From Pseudonocardia sp. 73-21 (lineage in GTDB: Bacteria; Actinomycetota; Actinomycetes; Mycobacteriales; Pseudonocardiaceae), in the NCBI RefSeq assembly GCF_001899645.1, contig NZ_MKVV01000062.1, positions 7,703-71,702 of the forward strand: a stretch of DNA of 64,000 bases. The letters are read 5' to 3'. A program made the position numbers and the translations under genes. Below, one piece after another: positions 9,243 through 17,879 of this stretch. Every line of letters starts with the position of its first letter. The first letter of the stretch is position 1. The notes under the pieces are model-generated. The model saw only the letters and a list, made by a program, of their open reading frames with translations. It was not told where the DNA came from and did not search any database.

Positions 9243-9258
9243 TCGAAGGTATGTTCGA
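9243..9258 (+). promoter_or_regulatory. SOS box (LexA site)
   Basis: TCGAAGGTATGTTCGA matches the actinobacterial LexA consensus TCGAAC-N4-GTTCGA with a single mismatch in the left arm. It ends three bases before the ATG of the DUF222 gene, as seen for other members of that family, and would place the gene under DNA-damage control. Confidence 0.85.
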
Positions 9259-9261
9259 TCC

Positions 9262-9951
9262 ATGGAGGCGGTGGTGGTGCCCGAGGGCCTGGCGGCGATG
9301 CCGCCCGGCCCGGCGCTGGCCGCTGCGCTCGGGGCGATCGAGCTGGATCGGGTGCCCCACGACCGGATGCTCGAGGTCCTCGCCGCCCAGCACCGCCAGC
9401 TCAACCACGAACAGGCCCGCATGGTCGCCACCCTGGCCGAGGTCGGCCGCTGCGAGACGATCCCGGCGCCCGGGCTCGTCGCGCGCCTGTCGCGGCCGGG
9501 ACGCTACGCCGCGGAGGAGACCCGCGCCGCCCTGTACTGGACGCGCAACGCCGCCGACAGCGAGCACGACTTCGCCGAGTCCGTCGTGCACGCGATGCCC
9601 GTGGTGTTCGCCGCCTGGTGGTCCGGTGATCTGGATCGGCCGCGGGTGCGGGTGTTCGACCGCTACCTCACGGGACTGGCTCCGGAGCTGATCGCACGGA
9701 TCTGCGCGGTCGCGGTCCCGGTCGCGCCCCGCAGGACGACGGGGCAGCTGGCCCGCGGGCGCTACCGGTCCCGAGGCGAGTTCCTCGACCCGCCGCTGCC
9801 CGACCCCACCGCCACCCCCACCGAGCCCGAGGAGCAGCACGACCGGATCCGGTACGACGACGGCGCCATCCTGCGCCGCCCACCGCCGGAACCCACGCAG
9901 GAGCGGGCCCCGCCACCGCCCACCGACCCCTTCGAGCCGCCGCCGTTCTGA
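9262..9951 (+). CDS. DUF222 (13E12-type) protein lacking its HNH nuclease domain
   Basis: A 229-residue member of the DUF222 / REP13E12 family, which is abundant in actinobacterial genomes and usually 400-500 residues with a C-terminal HNH endonuclease. Residues 1-160 follow the family (PPGPALAAALGAIELDRV, HDRMLEVLAAQHRQLNHEQARM, APRRTTGQLARG). The protein then jumps straight to the family's proline-rich tail (RYRSRGEFLDPPLPDP). The missing segment is the rest of DUF222 and the whole HNH domain, so an in-frame deletion is likely. A LexA box lies immediately upstream. Without the nuclease it may be inert or act as a DNA-binding fragment. Confidence 0.8.
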   Translation: MEAVVVPEGLAAMPPGPALAAALGAIELDRVPHDRMLEVLAAQHRQLNHEQARMVATLAEVGRCETIPAPGLVARLSRPGRYAAEETRAALYWTRNAADSEHDFAESVVHAMPVVFAAWWSGDLDRPRVRVFDRYLTGLAPELIARICAVAVPVAPRRTTGQLARGRYRSRGEFLDPPLPDPTATPTEPEEQHDRIRYDDGAILRRPPPEPTQERAPPPPTDPFEPPPF

Positions 9952-10035
9952 GCGGTCGGGCTCGGACGACCATCGGTACTCCGGCCCAGTTCATGATCAT
10001 CGCAACGGGCCCGGTGGGTGGCGCGCCGGCGATCC

Positions 10036-10060
10036 GGTGGCCACGGTGGCCACGGTGGCC
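10036..10060 (+). repeat. Short 9-bp tandem repeat
   Basis: GGTGGCCAC is repeated 2.8 times in the 219-bp space between the DUF222 gene and the DenD-like gene. It is too short to infer a role; no promoter or terminator was recognised around it. Confidence 0.6.
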
Positions 10061-10170
10061 TCCGCGTCCTGACCCGCCCCGGGCTCCCTGACTGCCAGCA
10101 CCTGGGGCTGCTGGAACCCCGGGTTCGCCATCCGCAGCGCCGAGGGCATCGGCCTGGCAGGGTCGGGGCC

Positions 10171-11124
10171 ATGAGAGTGGTCATCACCGGCGGGGCCGGG
10201 TTCCTGGGTGCGCGGCTGGCGGCGCGGTTGCTCGACGTCGGCGTCCTGGACGGGCGCCGGATCGAGGAGATCGTCCTGTTCGACCAGGTCGCGGCGGCTG
10301 TTCCCGACGATCCACGGATCCGCGTCCACGTCGGCGACATCGCCGACGTGGACGCGGTGATCGGCCCGGCCACGTCGTCGGTGTTCCACCTGGCCGCGGT
10401 CGTCAGCGGGCAGGCGGAGGCGGAGTTCGACCTCGGCATGCGGATCAACCTCGACGGGTCGCGGTCCGTGCTCGAGGCGTGCCGGGCGGCGGGCCACCGT
10501 CCGCGCGTCGTGTTCACCAGCTCGGTCGCGGTGTACGGCGGCGACCTCCCGGACGTCGTCCTGGACTCCACGGCACTCGCCCCCGAGACGTCCTACGGCA
10601 TCCAGAAGGCGTGTGCCGAGCTGCTGCTGCAGGACTACACGCGCCGAGGTCTCGTGGACGGGCGGGTGCTGCGGCTGCCGACGGTCTCGGTGCGCGCGGG
10701 GGCGCCGAACCGGGCGGCGTCGTCGTTCGCCAGCGGCGTCATCCGCGAGCCGCTCGCCGGTGTGGAGTGCGCCTGCCCGGTGTCGCCGGACACGCGGCTG
10801 TGGCTCCTCTCGCCGGAGCGCGCAGTCGACTGCCTGGTGGCCGGGCACGAGCTGAGGTCGGCGGACCTCGGTGCCGCGCGGTGCGTCAACCTGCCCGGGC
10901 TGTCGGTCACCGTCGGGGAGATGGTGGCGGCGCTGGGCCGGGTCGCGGGCCCGGAGGTGGCGGCGCTGGTGCGCTACGAGCCGGACGCGGAGATCCAGCG
11001 CATCGCGTCGGGATGGCCGGGGGAGTGGGACACGTCCCGGGCCACGGCCCTGGGCCTGCGGGGCGACCCCGACATCGACGCGATCATCCGTGCGCACATG
11101 CGGGTCGGTCGACACGCACCGTGA
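10171..11124 (+). CDS. NAD-dependent D-erythronate dehydrogenase-like SDR (DenD family)
   Basis: A 317-residue extended short-chain dehydrogenase/epimerase. It has the dinucleotide motif ITGGAGFLG at the N-terminus and the catalytic set Ser117/118 (VFTSSVAVYG), Tyr142 and Lys146 (SYGIQKA). The order of features (FHLAAVVSGQAE, INLDGSRSVLEAC, RLPTVSVRAGAPNRAASSF, PVSPDTRLWLLSPERAV) is that of the DenD family, which oxidises D-erythronate or related sugar acids at C2. No kinase or isomerase of that pathway (DerK/LerK, DerI) is next to it, so the exact substrate is open. The ATG at 10171 fits the family's start; no strong ribosome site is visible. Confidence 0.85.
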   Translation: MRVVITGGAGFLGARLAARLLDVGVLDGRRIEEIVLFDQVAAAVPDDPRIRVHVGDIADVDAVIGPATSSVFHLAAVVSGQAEAEFDLGMRINLDGSRSVLEACRAAGHRPRVVFTSSVAVYGGDLPDVVLDSTALAPETSYGIQKACAELLLQDYTRRGLVDGRVLRLPTVSVRAGAPNRAASSFASGVIREPLAGVECACPVSPDTRLWLLSPERAVDCLVAGHELRSADLGAARCVNLPGLSVTVGEMVAALGRVAGPEVAALVRYEPDAEIQRIASGWPGEWDTSRATALGLRGDPDIDAIIRAHMRVGRHAP

Positions 11125-11195
11125 CCAGGGCGTTCCGCCGGGTGTCGATCACGACCCGTGCCGGGACTCGTCCGGCCCCCACGTTGCACGGTGCT

Positions 11196-11225
11196 GTTAC
11201 CGGCAGTACGGTTACCGGTGGTAAC
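11196..11225 (+). promoter_or_regulatory. Repeated palindromic element upstream of the AurF-like gene
   Basis: Two 15-bp units lie end to end, both beginning GTTACCGG. The second, GTTACCGGTGGTAAC, is a perfect inverted repeat with 6-bp arms and a 3-bp centre. It ends 27 bp before the GTG of the diiron oxygenase gene, a position suited to an operator for a TetR-type repressor. No regulator gene is adjacent. Confidence 0.6.
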
Positions 11226-11252
11226 ACCAGAGTCGACATCGGGGAGGACCCT

Positions 11253-12164
11253 GTGACCAGCACGATCCAGCAGGACGGCGCCATGCTCGCGGACGAGGAC
11301 GTCGTGGCGAGCCGGCTGCTGCGCTCCTCGGAGATCCTGTCCTACGACCCCTCGACGGAGGTCGACTGGGAGACGCCGCTGGACACCGGCTTCCACGGCA
11401 CCAGCCCCGAGTGGTGCTCGCTGTACGGCACCGCCTACTGGGACGAGCTGACGCCGGGGCAGCAGAAGGAGCTGACCCGCCAGGAGTCGGCGTCGGTCGC
11501 CAGCACCGGCATCTGGTTCGAGATGATCCTGCAGCAGATGATCCTGCGGGACTTCTACGCCAAGGACCCCACCGACCCGGCCTTCCGGTGGGCGCTCACC
11601 GAGATCGCCGACGAGTGCCGCCACTCGATCATGTTCGCCCGCGGTGCGGCCAAGCTGGGCGCGCCGGCCTACCGTCCGAAGCGCCACGTGATCGAGCTGG
11701 GCCGGGCGTTCAAGACGATCGCTGTCGGGCAGGCCGCGTACGGCGCCATCCTGGTCGCCGAGGAGGTCCTCGACGTCATGCAGCGGGACTGGATGCGCGA
11801 CGAGCGCGTCGTCCCGTTCGTGCGCACGGTCAACAACATCCACGTCGTCGAGGAGTCGCGGCACATGCGCTTCGCCCGCGACGAGGTGCGCGAGCGCATG
11901 AAGGGCACCGGCCGCGTGCGCCGCGAGATCGACGCGCTGGCCACCGCGAGCGCGGCGTACTTCATCGTCACCAGCATGGTCAGCCCCGACGTCTACACCG
12001 CGGCGGGCCTCGACCGCGACCGCGCCGTGCGCGAGGCCGCAGGCAACGAGCACCACCACTCGATGCTGCGGTCGAGCTGTGCCGGCCTGATGGAGTTCCT
12101 CGGCTCGGTCGGGCTGCTCACGCGCGCCGCGCGGACGATCTACCGCCGCGCGAACCTGCTCTGA
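11253..12164 (+). CDS. AurF-like diiron oxygenase
   Basis: A 303-residue ferritin-like protein related to the p-aminobenzoate N-oxygenase AurF. The predicted iron ligands are in the helical motifs RQESASVAST, EIADECRHS and VVEESRHMRFARDEV, with a further histidine cluster in GNEHHHSML. Members use two irons and O2 to oxygenate amines or fatty-acyl groups. The GTG at 11253 follows GGGGAGGA. The FprB-type reductase gene follows after 14 bp and could supply the electrons. As I recall, the same two-gene order exists in mycobacteria next to fprB (Rv0885-Rv0886). The substrate is unknown. Confidence 0.85.
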   Translation: MTSTIQQDGAMLADEDVVASRLLRSSEILSYDPSTEVDWETPLDTGFHGTSPEWCSLYGTAYWDELTPGQQKELTRQESASVASTGIWFEMILQQMILRDFYAKDPTDPAFRWALTEIADECRHSIMFARGAAKLGAPAYRPKRHVIELGRAFKTIAVGQAAYGAILVAEEVLDVMQRDWMRDERVVPFVRTVNNIHVVEESRHMRFARDEVRERMKGTGRVRREIDALATASAAYFIVTSMVSPDVYTAAGLDRDRAVREAAGNEHHHSMLRSSCAGLMEFLGSVGLLTRAARTIYRRANLL

Positions 12165-12178
12165 CGGAGAGGGAGGCC

Positions 12179-13684
12179 ATGCCCTACGCGATCACCCAGA
12201 ACTGCTGCACCGACGCCTCCTGCGTGGCGGCGTGCCCGGTCAACTGCATCCACCCGACGCCCGACGAGCCGGACTTCGGCACCACCGACATGCTCTACGT
12301 CGACCCGCGCACCTGCATCGACTGCGGCGCCTGCGCGGACGCGTGCCCGGTGGACGCGGTCCGGCCCGCCGAGCTGCTGACGGGCCCGCTGGCCGACTAC
12401 CCGGCCCTGAACGCCGGGTTCTACGCCGACCGCCCGATGGGCAGGCCCGCCTCGGCGGCGCCGGTGTTCCACGCGTGGGGCCCGGTGGCGTTCCGCACCG
12501 CCCTGCCCGCCGACTTCCCCGTGCTCGACGTGGCGGTGGTCGGCACCGGTCCGGCCGGGATGTACACCGTGCAGGACCTGCTGCTGCACACCACCGCGCG
12601 GGTGACGGTCTATGACCGGCTCGCCGTGCCGGGCGGGCTGGTGCGGTTCGGGGTGGCGCCCGACCACCCCGCCACCAAGAAGATCGGCGAGACGTTCGCG
12701 CGCCACCACGGGCACGAGCGCGTCCGGATGCGGCTGGGCGTCGAGGTGGGCGGTGTCGAGAGCGGCGGGGACGTCATGATGGCGGAGCTGACGGCCCGCC
12801 ACGACGCCGTGATCGTCGCCGTCGGGGCGTCGCGGGGCCGGGAGCTCGGCGTGCCGGGGGAGAACCTGCCCGGTGTGGAGCAGGCCACCACCGTCGTCGG
12901 CTGGTACAACGGCCATCCCGAGGTCGGTGCGGACGCCGTCGACCTGTCGGCGCAGCGCGTCGTCGTGGTCGGCAACGGCAACGTGGCGCTCGACATCGCC
13001 CGGATCCTCACCGCCGACCCGGCCGACCTGGAGGGCACCGCCATCGCCCGGCCGGTGCTGGAGCGGCTGCGGGCGGGCGCGGTGCGGGAGGTGGTCCTGC
13101 TGGGCCGGCGCGGTCCCGCCGATGCCGCCTACACCCGCCCCGAGCTGCTGGCGCTCACCCGCCGGACCGGCGTCGAGATGGTGGTCGACGCCGCCGACCC
13201 CGCCACCGGGGCGGCCATCGACGCCGCCGCCGACGGCGAGCACGCCGCGGTGCTGCGCGGCCTCCGGCGGGAACATCTCGACTGGTCCGTGCCGCCGCCC
13301 GGGGACGGCCCGAAGCGGCTGGTGCTGCGCTTCGGCTCCGCCCCGGAGGCCTTCGACGGCGACGGGCGGGTGCAGGTGGTGCGCACGGCCGGGCCGGCCG
13401 GGGCCGCGGCCATCCCGGCCGGGCTCGTCGTGCGCGCGATCGGCCACCGCGGCGTGCCGCTGCCCGGCCTGCCCTTCGACGAGGCCGCGGGCGCCGTCCC
13501 GAACGACCGCGGCCGGGTCGAGGGCATGCCCGGCGTCTACGTCGTCGGATGGATCAAGCGGGGCCCGTCCGGCGGGATCGGCGCCAACCGCGTCGACGCC
13601 GGGGAGACCGTCGGCGCACTGGTCGACGACGTCGTGGCGGGACGCGTGGCGGCCCGGTCGCGGCGCCGGCTGCGTGTGCGCTGA
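12179..13684 (+). CDS. fprB: Ferredoxin / ferredoxin-NADP+ reductase fusion (FprB type)
   Basis: A 501-residue fusion. Residues 1-65 are a bacterial ferredoxin with two cysteine clusters (CCTDASCVAACPVNC and CIDCGACADACPVDAV). From about residue 118 a glutathione-reductase-like flavoprotein follows, with FAD motif VVGTGPAGMYTVQDLL, then PGGLVRFGVAPDHPATK and the NADP site VVVGNGNVALDIAR, ending in GWIKRGPSGGIGANR. This is the arrangement of mycobacterial FprB. It passes electrons from NADPH to iron-sulfur or diiron partners; the AurF-like oxygenase just upstream is the obvious candidate, and the P450/ferredoxin set at 58-59 kb is another. GGAGAGGGAGG precedes the ATG. The stop lies one base from the SelO stop on the other strand. 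Confidence 0.93.
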   Translation: MPYAITQNCCTDASCVAACPVNCIHPTPDEPDFGTTDMLYVDPRTCIDCGACADACPVDAVRPAELLTGPLADYPALNAGFYADRPMGRPASAAPVFHAWGPVAFRTALPADFPVLDVAVVGTGPAGMYTVQDLLLHTTARVTVYDRLAVPGGLVRFGVAPDHPATKKIGETFARHHGHERVRMRLGVEVGGVESGGDVMMAELTARHDAVIVAVGASRGRELGVPGENLPGVEQATTVVGWYNGHPEVGADAVDLSAQRVVVVGNGNVALDIARILTADPADLEGTAIARPVLERLRAGAVREVVLLGRRGPADAAYTRPELLALTRRTGVEMVVDAADPATGAAIDAAADGEHAAVLRGLRREHLDWSVPPPGDGPKRLVLRFGSAPEAFDGDGRVQVVRTAGPAGAAAIPAGLVVRAIGHRGVPLPGLPFDEAAGAVPNDRGRVEGMPGVYVVGWIKRGPSGGIGANRVDAGETVGALVDDVVAGRVAARSRRRLRVR

Positions 13685-13685
13685 C

Positions 13686-15140
13686 TCAGGTGCCGCAGAA
13701 CGTGACGTAGTCGCCCGCGTCCGCCGGGGCGGGCGCGGCGTAGGCCTCCAGGCCGGGCCGGGCGTCGAACGGCCGGGCGAGGACCTCGACCAGCCGGGTG
13801 AACGGGCCCAGGTCGCCGTCGGTGGCGGCGGTGAGGGCCTCCTCCACCAGGTGGTTGCGCGGGATGTAGACCGGGTTGACCCGGTCCATCTCGTCGGCCG
13901 TAGCCGTGCGGAGCGGGGCCCAGCGGGCCGACCACGCGTCGAACGCGGCGGGGTCGGTGAACAGGGACCGGGCCGCCGATCCGGCGGACGATTCCTTCGG
14001 AGACAGGGCGCGGAAGAACGACGTGAAGTCCACCTGCTGGGCCTCCACCAGCTCCAGCAGGTCGGCGACCAGCGGCTCGTGACCCGGGCCGGTGATCCCG
14101 AGCTTCGCGCTCATGCCGGTGTAGGAGTACCCGTGGTAGCGGTCGGCGAACGAGGCGAGCACCGCGGTGGCCGCCTCCACCGCGGCACCCTGGTCGTCGT
14201 CGATCAGGGGCAGCAGGGCCTCCGCGAGCCGAGCCAGGTTCCACTGCGCGATGCCGGGCTGGTTGCCGTAGGCGTAGCGGCCGCCCTGGTCGATGGAGCT
14301 GAACACGGTGCGTGGGTCGACCGCCTCCATGAACGCGCACGGACCGTAGTCGATGGTCTCCCCGGAGATCGTCATGTTGTCGGTGTTCATGACGCCGTGC
14401 ACGAACCCGACCAGCATCCAGCGCGCCACCAGCGCCGCCTGGGCGTCGACCACCCGCTCGAACAGCGCCAGGTACGGGTTGTCCGCCGCGGCCGCGCCGG
14501 GGTGGTGCCGGGCGATGGCGTGGTCGGCGAGGCGCTGCAGCAGGGCCCGGTCGCCCGTGGCCGCGGCGTACTGGAACGTGCCGACGCGCAGGTGGCTCGC
14601 CGCCACCCGGGCCAGCACCGCGCCCGGGAGCATCTGCTCCCGCACGACGTCCTCGCCCGTCGCGACGACCGACAACGACCGGGTGGTGGGGATGCCCAGC
14701 GCGTGCATGGCCTCGCTGACCACGTACTCGCGCAGCATCGGCCCGACCGCGGCCCGGCCGTCACCGCCCCGGGCGAACGGGGTGCGCCCCGAGCCCTTCA
14801 GCGCCAGGTCACACCGGTGGCCGTGGACGTCGTGCAGCTCCCCGAGCAGCAGCGCCCGCCCGTCGCCCAGGCGGGGGGAGTAGTTGCCGAACTGGTGCCC
14901 GGCGTAGGCCTGCGCCACCGGCTCCGCACCGTCGGGCACGGCGTTGCCGGCCAGGACGGCCACACCGTCGGGGGTGCGCAGCGCCTCCGCGTCGAGCCCG
15001 AGTTCGGCCGCCAGCTCCTCGTTGAGGGCCAGCAACCGCGGGGCCGGCGCGGGGGCCGCCTTCCACGGGACGGACAGGCCGTCGAGGTCGCGGACGAAGG
15101 AGTTGTCGAACGCGAACAGGGGGCGGATCCCGGTGGTCAT
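13686..15140 (-). CDS. selO: SelO family protein AMPylase (YdiU/UPF0061)
   Basis: A 484-residue pseudokinase-fold protein that transfers AMP from ATP to protein Ser, Thr or Tyr, often in redox homeostasis. Family landmarks are [48 protein letters not shown] and DYGPCAFME. It ends in FCGT, so the C-terminal redox position is Cys rather than Sec. The start at 15140 gives [19 protein letters not shown], the normal N-terminus; an upstream in-frame codon is not supported. It converges on fprB with one base between stops. A single-gene unit. Confidence 0.92.
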   Translation of the reverse strand: MTTGIRPLFAFDNSFVRDLDGLSVPWKAAPAPAPRLLALNEELAAELGLDAEALRTPDGVAVLAGNAVPDGAEPVAQAYAGHQFGNYSPRLGDGRALLLGELHDVHGHRCDLALKGSGRTPFARGGDGRAAVGPMLREYVVSEAMHALGIPTTRSLSVVATGEDVVREQMLPGAVLARVAASHLRVGTFQYAAATGDRALLQRLADHAIARHHPGAAAADNPYLALFERVVDAQAALVARWMLVGFVHGVMNTDNMTISGETIDYGPCAFMEAVDPRTVFSSIDQGGRYAYGNQPGIAQWNLARLAEALLPLIDDDQGAAVEAATAVLASFADRYHGYSYTGMSAKLGITGPGHEPLVADLLELVEAQQVDFTSFFRALSPKESSAGSAARSLFTDPAAFDAWSARWAPLRTATADEMDRVNPVYIPRNHLVEEALTAATDGDLGPFTRLVEVLARPFDARPGLEAYAAPAPADAGDYVTFCGT

Positions 15141-15834
15141 GGCTCCAGGGTAGGTGTGAGCGGCGCGCCTCGCGGGCACGGGAGACGCGCCGCTCGCCGG
15201 TTCCAACCCGTGGCCGGCCGGTGGTCTTCCTGAACGGTGTTCGGATCGTCAATACTGATGACGAGCGGGGCCACGACCTGTGCCGGACGGCCACGGCGCG
15301 ACCTCGCCGCGGAGGAGCCGCGCGGTGCCGTTCGCCGCCACGCGACAGCCGCGCGCAAGATCGCCGCCGGTACGGTCGTCGCGTGGGTGATCTGGAGGAC
15401 GTGGCCCGTCGCCACCTGGTGGCGGGCACGGCGGAGAGCCCGACCTTCGACGGGCACCGCTCGCCGACCGCACCTGCCGGCCGAGAAGGCCGCCGGCGGC
15501 GTCGACGTGCGGGTGCTGCTCACCGCCGCGGTGTTCAGCGGGTCGGTGCCCGGGGGTCACGATCGGGCCGTTCCGGGCCAACGCCTTCGCCGCGCGCACG
15601 TTCCGGGTGCAGGAGTCGCTGCGCGGGCGGGTGCTGCTCGACCGGTCGGGTGCCGGGATCGGCTGCCCCCACCGGAAGATGATCGCGGTGGTGGTCGGCG
15701 GGGACCTGCCGCCCGCCCCGAGCCCTCCCCGCGGCCGCTGCAGCGGGTGGCCGACGGGGCGAAGGCCGGGGCCCGCAAGGGCGTGCAGCTGGCCCGGTCG
15801 GGTGACGGGCGGGCGCGGGAGTCGCTGGACCGAG
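15141..15834. other. 694-bp stretch without a convincing gene
   Basis: Open frames exist on both strands because of the high GC content. None shows a recognised domain and they contradict one another. A + strand stretch around 15560-15700 (reading FAARTFRVQESLRGRVLLDR) looks somewhat protein-like but has no start or consistent frame around it, and may be the remains of a decayed gene. No hairpin or promoter was identified. Confidence 0.5.
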
Positions 15835-16650
15835 TCAGAACTCCGTCACCCCGGCGTCCGGGGCGATCTCGTGCGCCGTGACGAACCTCGACTCGTCGGA
15901 GGCGAGGAACAGCACGGTGTCGGAGACGTCCTCGGGCTGGGTGCCCCTGACCGGCAGCATGTTCACGAACATCCCGCCCAGCCGCGGGTCGCCCGCCATG
16001 GCCTCGCCGATGGCGGCCTGCATGTCGCCGGAGCCCATCGGGGTCTCGACGCCGGTGGGGTGCACGCTGTTGACCCGGATCGAGTGCCTCGCGAGCTCGG
16101 TGGCGAAGGCCTTGGCCATGCCGCGCACGGCCCACTTGCTGGTGGTGTAGGGGACCATGAACGGCTGCACCTTGATGCCGGCGGCCGAGCTGATCAGGAT
16201 GATCGAGCCCGCGCCCGCCTCGACGAGGTGCGGGGCACCGGCCATCACGGTGTTCCAGACACCGGTGACGTTCGTGGTGATCGTGTCGTCGAAGATCTCC
16301 GGCGTGACCCTGTCCCAGGCGCGGGGCACGCATATGCCGGCGTTGGCCACCACGATGTCGAGCCGGCCCAGCTCGGCCACGGCCCCGTCGACGGCCGTCC
16401 GGAGCGCACCGAGGTCGCGCACGTCGAGCCGTGCGGTGACGACGCGCCGGTCGAGCTTCTCGACCAGGCGCACGGTCTCGTCGAGGTCGGCGGGGGTCGC
16501 GGAGTCGTAGGGGACGCTCGGCAGCGGCGCGCACACGTCGACCGCGATGATGTCGGCGCCCTCCTGCGCGAGCCGCACCGCGTGGGCCCGGCCCATTCCC
16601 CGGGCGGCCCCGGTGATCAGGGCGACCTTCCCCGCAACCCGTCCAGCCAT
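15835..16650 (-). CDS. Mycofactocin-coupled SDR family oxidoreductase
   Basis: A 271-residue short-chain dehydrogenase of the mycofactocin-associated subfamily. It has the glycine motif ITGAARGMGRAHAVRLAQEG, followed by the subfamily's characteristic insertion after strand 2 (VDVCAPLPSVPYDS, ADLDETVRLVEKLDRRVV). The catalytic set is ISSAAG then YTTSKWAV. Enzymes of this group hold NAD tightly and pass electrons to mycofactocin. The likely substrate is a secondary alcohol or carveol-like terpenoid, but this is inference. It is divergent from a TetR gene with a perfect palindrome between, suggesting direct control. A close paralogue lies at 51505-52338. Confidence 0.9.
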   Translation of the reverse strand: MAGRVAGKVALITGAARGMGRAHAVRLAQEGADIIAVDVCAPLPSVPYDSATPADLDETVRLVEKLDRRVVTARLDVRDLGALRTAVDGAVAELGRLDIVVANAGICVPRAWDRVTPEIFDDTITTNVTGVWNTVMAGAPHLVEAGAGSIILISSAAGIKVQPFMVPYTTSKWAVRGMAKAFATELARHSIRVNSVHPTGVETPMGSGDMQAAIGEAMAGDPRLGGMFVNMLPVRGTQPEDVSDTVLFLASDESRFVTAHEIAPDAGVTEF

Positions 16651-16670
16651 CTCAGCACTCCGTTCGCACT

Positions 16671-16690
16671 ACCGGACAGTGATGTCCGGT
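16671..16690 (+). promoter_or_regulatory. Perfect palindromic operator between SDR and TetR
   Basis: Arms of eight bases, ACCGGACA and TGTCCGGT, are exact reverse complements around a GTGA centre. The site lies 20 bp from both start codons in the divergent intergenic space, so the TetR protein probably uses it to control itself and the SDR. It differs from the box shared by the operons in the right half. Confidence 0.8.
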
Positions 16691-16710
16691 TATGGGGGTA
16701 GGGTACCCGC

Positions 16711-17265
16711 GTGCCGGACGGACGTCGAACGAACCGGGGCCGGGGTGCCGCGGCCGGCAACCGCCGCGCCCTCGTGGCCGCGGCGGTGGAGGTCTTCGGC
16801 GAGCAGGGCTACGACGCGCCGCTCTCGGCGGTCGCGAAACGGGCCGGCGTCGGCCAGGGGAGCCTGTACCGGCACTTCCCCGACCGCGTGAGCCTGGCGC
16901 TGGCCGTGTTCGGCGACAACGTCGACGGGCTCGAGGAGTTGGCGGCCCGTCCCGGCGTGACCCTCGAGGACCTGCTGGCCCGCATCACCGAGCAGATCAT
17001 CGCGTCGGTCGCCTTCGTCGGGGTGATCACCGCCGGTGCGGCCGACCCGCGCCTCGAGGCCGTGACCGACCGCGTCCGGGGGGTGCTGGCCGCCGCGCTC
17101 GGCGAGGCGCAGCGCGCCGGCCGCCTGCGCCCGGGGCTGCGCGTGGACGACATCATGATCGCGATCGGGATGGTTGCGGCGTTCCTGGCCACCGTGCCGC
17201 CGGCCGACCGGCGCGCCACCGCCGACGCCGCCTGGGCGATGCTGCAGCACGGCCTGCGCTCCTGA
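16711..17265 (+). CDS. TetR/AcrR family transcriptional regulator
   Basis: A 184-residue repressor. Residues 15-65 form the DNA-binding domain (NRRALVAAAVEVFGEQGY, then SAVAKRAGVGQGSLYRHFPDR); the rest is the variable ligand-binding helical domain. The GTG at 16711 gives a normal N-terminus for this branch; no strong ribosome site is present, so it may be translated from a short leader. A perfect 8-bp-arm palindrome lies 20 bp upstream, between this gene and the mycofactocin SDR, which is the likely target. The 3' end overlaps decayed sequence of the opposite strand. Confidence 0.88.
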   Translation: MPDGRRTNRGRGAAAGNRRALVAAAVEVFGEQGYDAPLSAVAKRAGVGQGSLYRHFPDRVSLALAVFGDNVDGLEELAARPGVTLEDLLARITEQIIASVAFVGVITAGAADPRLEAVTDRVRGVLAAALGEAQRAGRLRPGLRVDDIMIAIGMVAAFLATVPPADRRATADAAWAMLQHGLRS

Positions 17266-17851
17266 GCGCCACCACGCCGGCGATGCTGATCGCGCCGCCG
17301 ACGATCTCGACCGCCGTGGGCACCTCGGCGAGCCAGGCGACGGACCGGCCTGCTCGCGACGGCGAGGCGCCCGCGGGCCCCGCGCCCTGGCCGCGGTCGA
17401 CGAGGCGCCGGTCGTGACCGCGGCCGGCGGGCGCACGCTTGGCCTTCGCGAGTGCGGCCAGCAGGTCCGGGGTGGCGCCGCGCAGCCCGTGCCAGGGCGC
17501 CTCCAGCACGACGACGGAACGGAACAGCTCGGGTCGCCGGGCCGCGAGCGCCAGCGTGAGGTTGCCCCCGGAGCTCCATCCGAGCACATCGGCGGGCCTG
17601 CCGAGGTGTTCCAGGACCGCGGCGAGATCGTCGATGTGGACGCGGTAGTCCCGCACGGGGCGGTGCACCGACCGGCCGTACCCACGCCGGTCGTAGGCCA
17701 GCACGCGCCGGCCGCCGGCGGCGAGGTCGGCCGTCGAACGCCCCCACGACGAGGCCTGCGCCCCGGTGCCGTGCACGAGCACGAGCGGGTCGCCCTCGCC
17801 GTACCCGTCGAGCGCCAGCTCGGCGCCGTCGACCGTTATCCGCACCATCAC
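17153..17851 (-). pseudogene. Truncated alpha/beta hydrolase fused to unrelated sequence
   Basis: The first 140 residues are a normal alpha/beta hydrolase: oxyanion segment VLVHGTGAQASSW, YDRRGYGRS, and the nucleophile elbow GWSSGG with Ser93. After ALAKAKRAP (about base 17434) hydrolase similarity ends. The catalytic His and the second half of the fold are missing. The frame then passes through low-complexity sequence and a fragment of a transporter, and finally runs antisense to the TetR gene. A deletion joining two genes is the simplest explanation. The first part could still be translated but should not be active. Confidence 0.72.
17258..17347 (-). pseudogene. Fragment of an EamA/DMT-type transporter
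   Basis: In frame with the broken hydrolase, the segment VAWLAEVPTAVEIVGGAISI followed by AGVVALRS has the form of the last transmembrane helix of a drug/metabolite (EamA) transporter, in which an xxEVPT turn precedes a Gly-rich helix. Only about 30 residues remain. It marks the far side of the deletion junction. Confidence 0.55.
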
Positions 17852-17879
17852 TGACCTCCGCCGTCGTCGTCGGAGCGGA

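Noticed and set aside
7852..9261. Long plus-strand open frame upstream of the DUF222 gene
   Set aside because: It is antisense to the Ldi-like gene, is low-complexity in Val/Gly/Glu, and only the part from ATG 9262 has family similarity.
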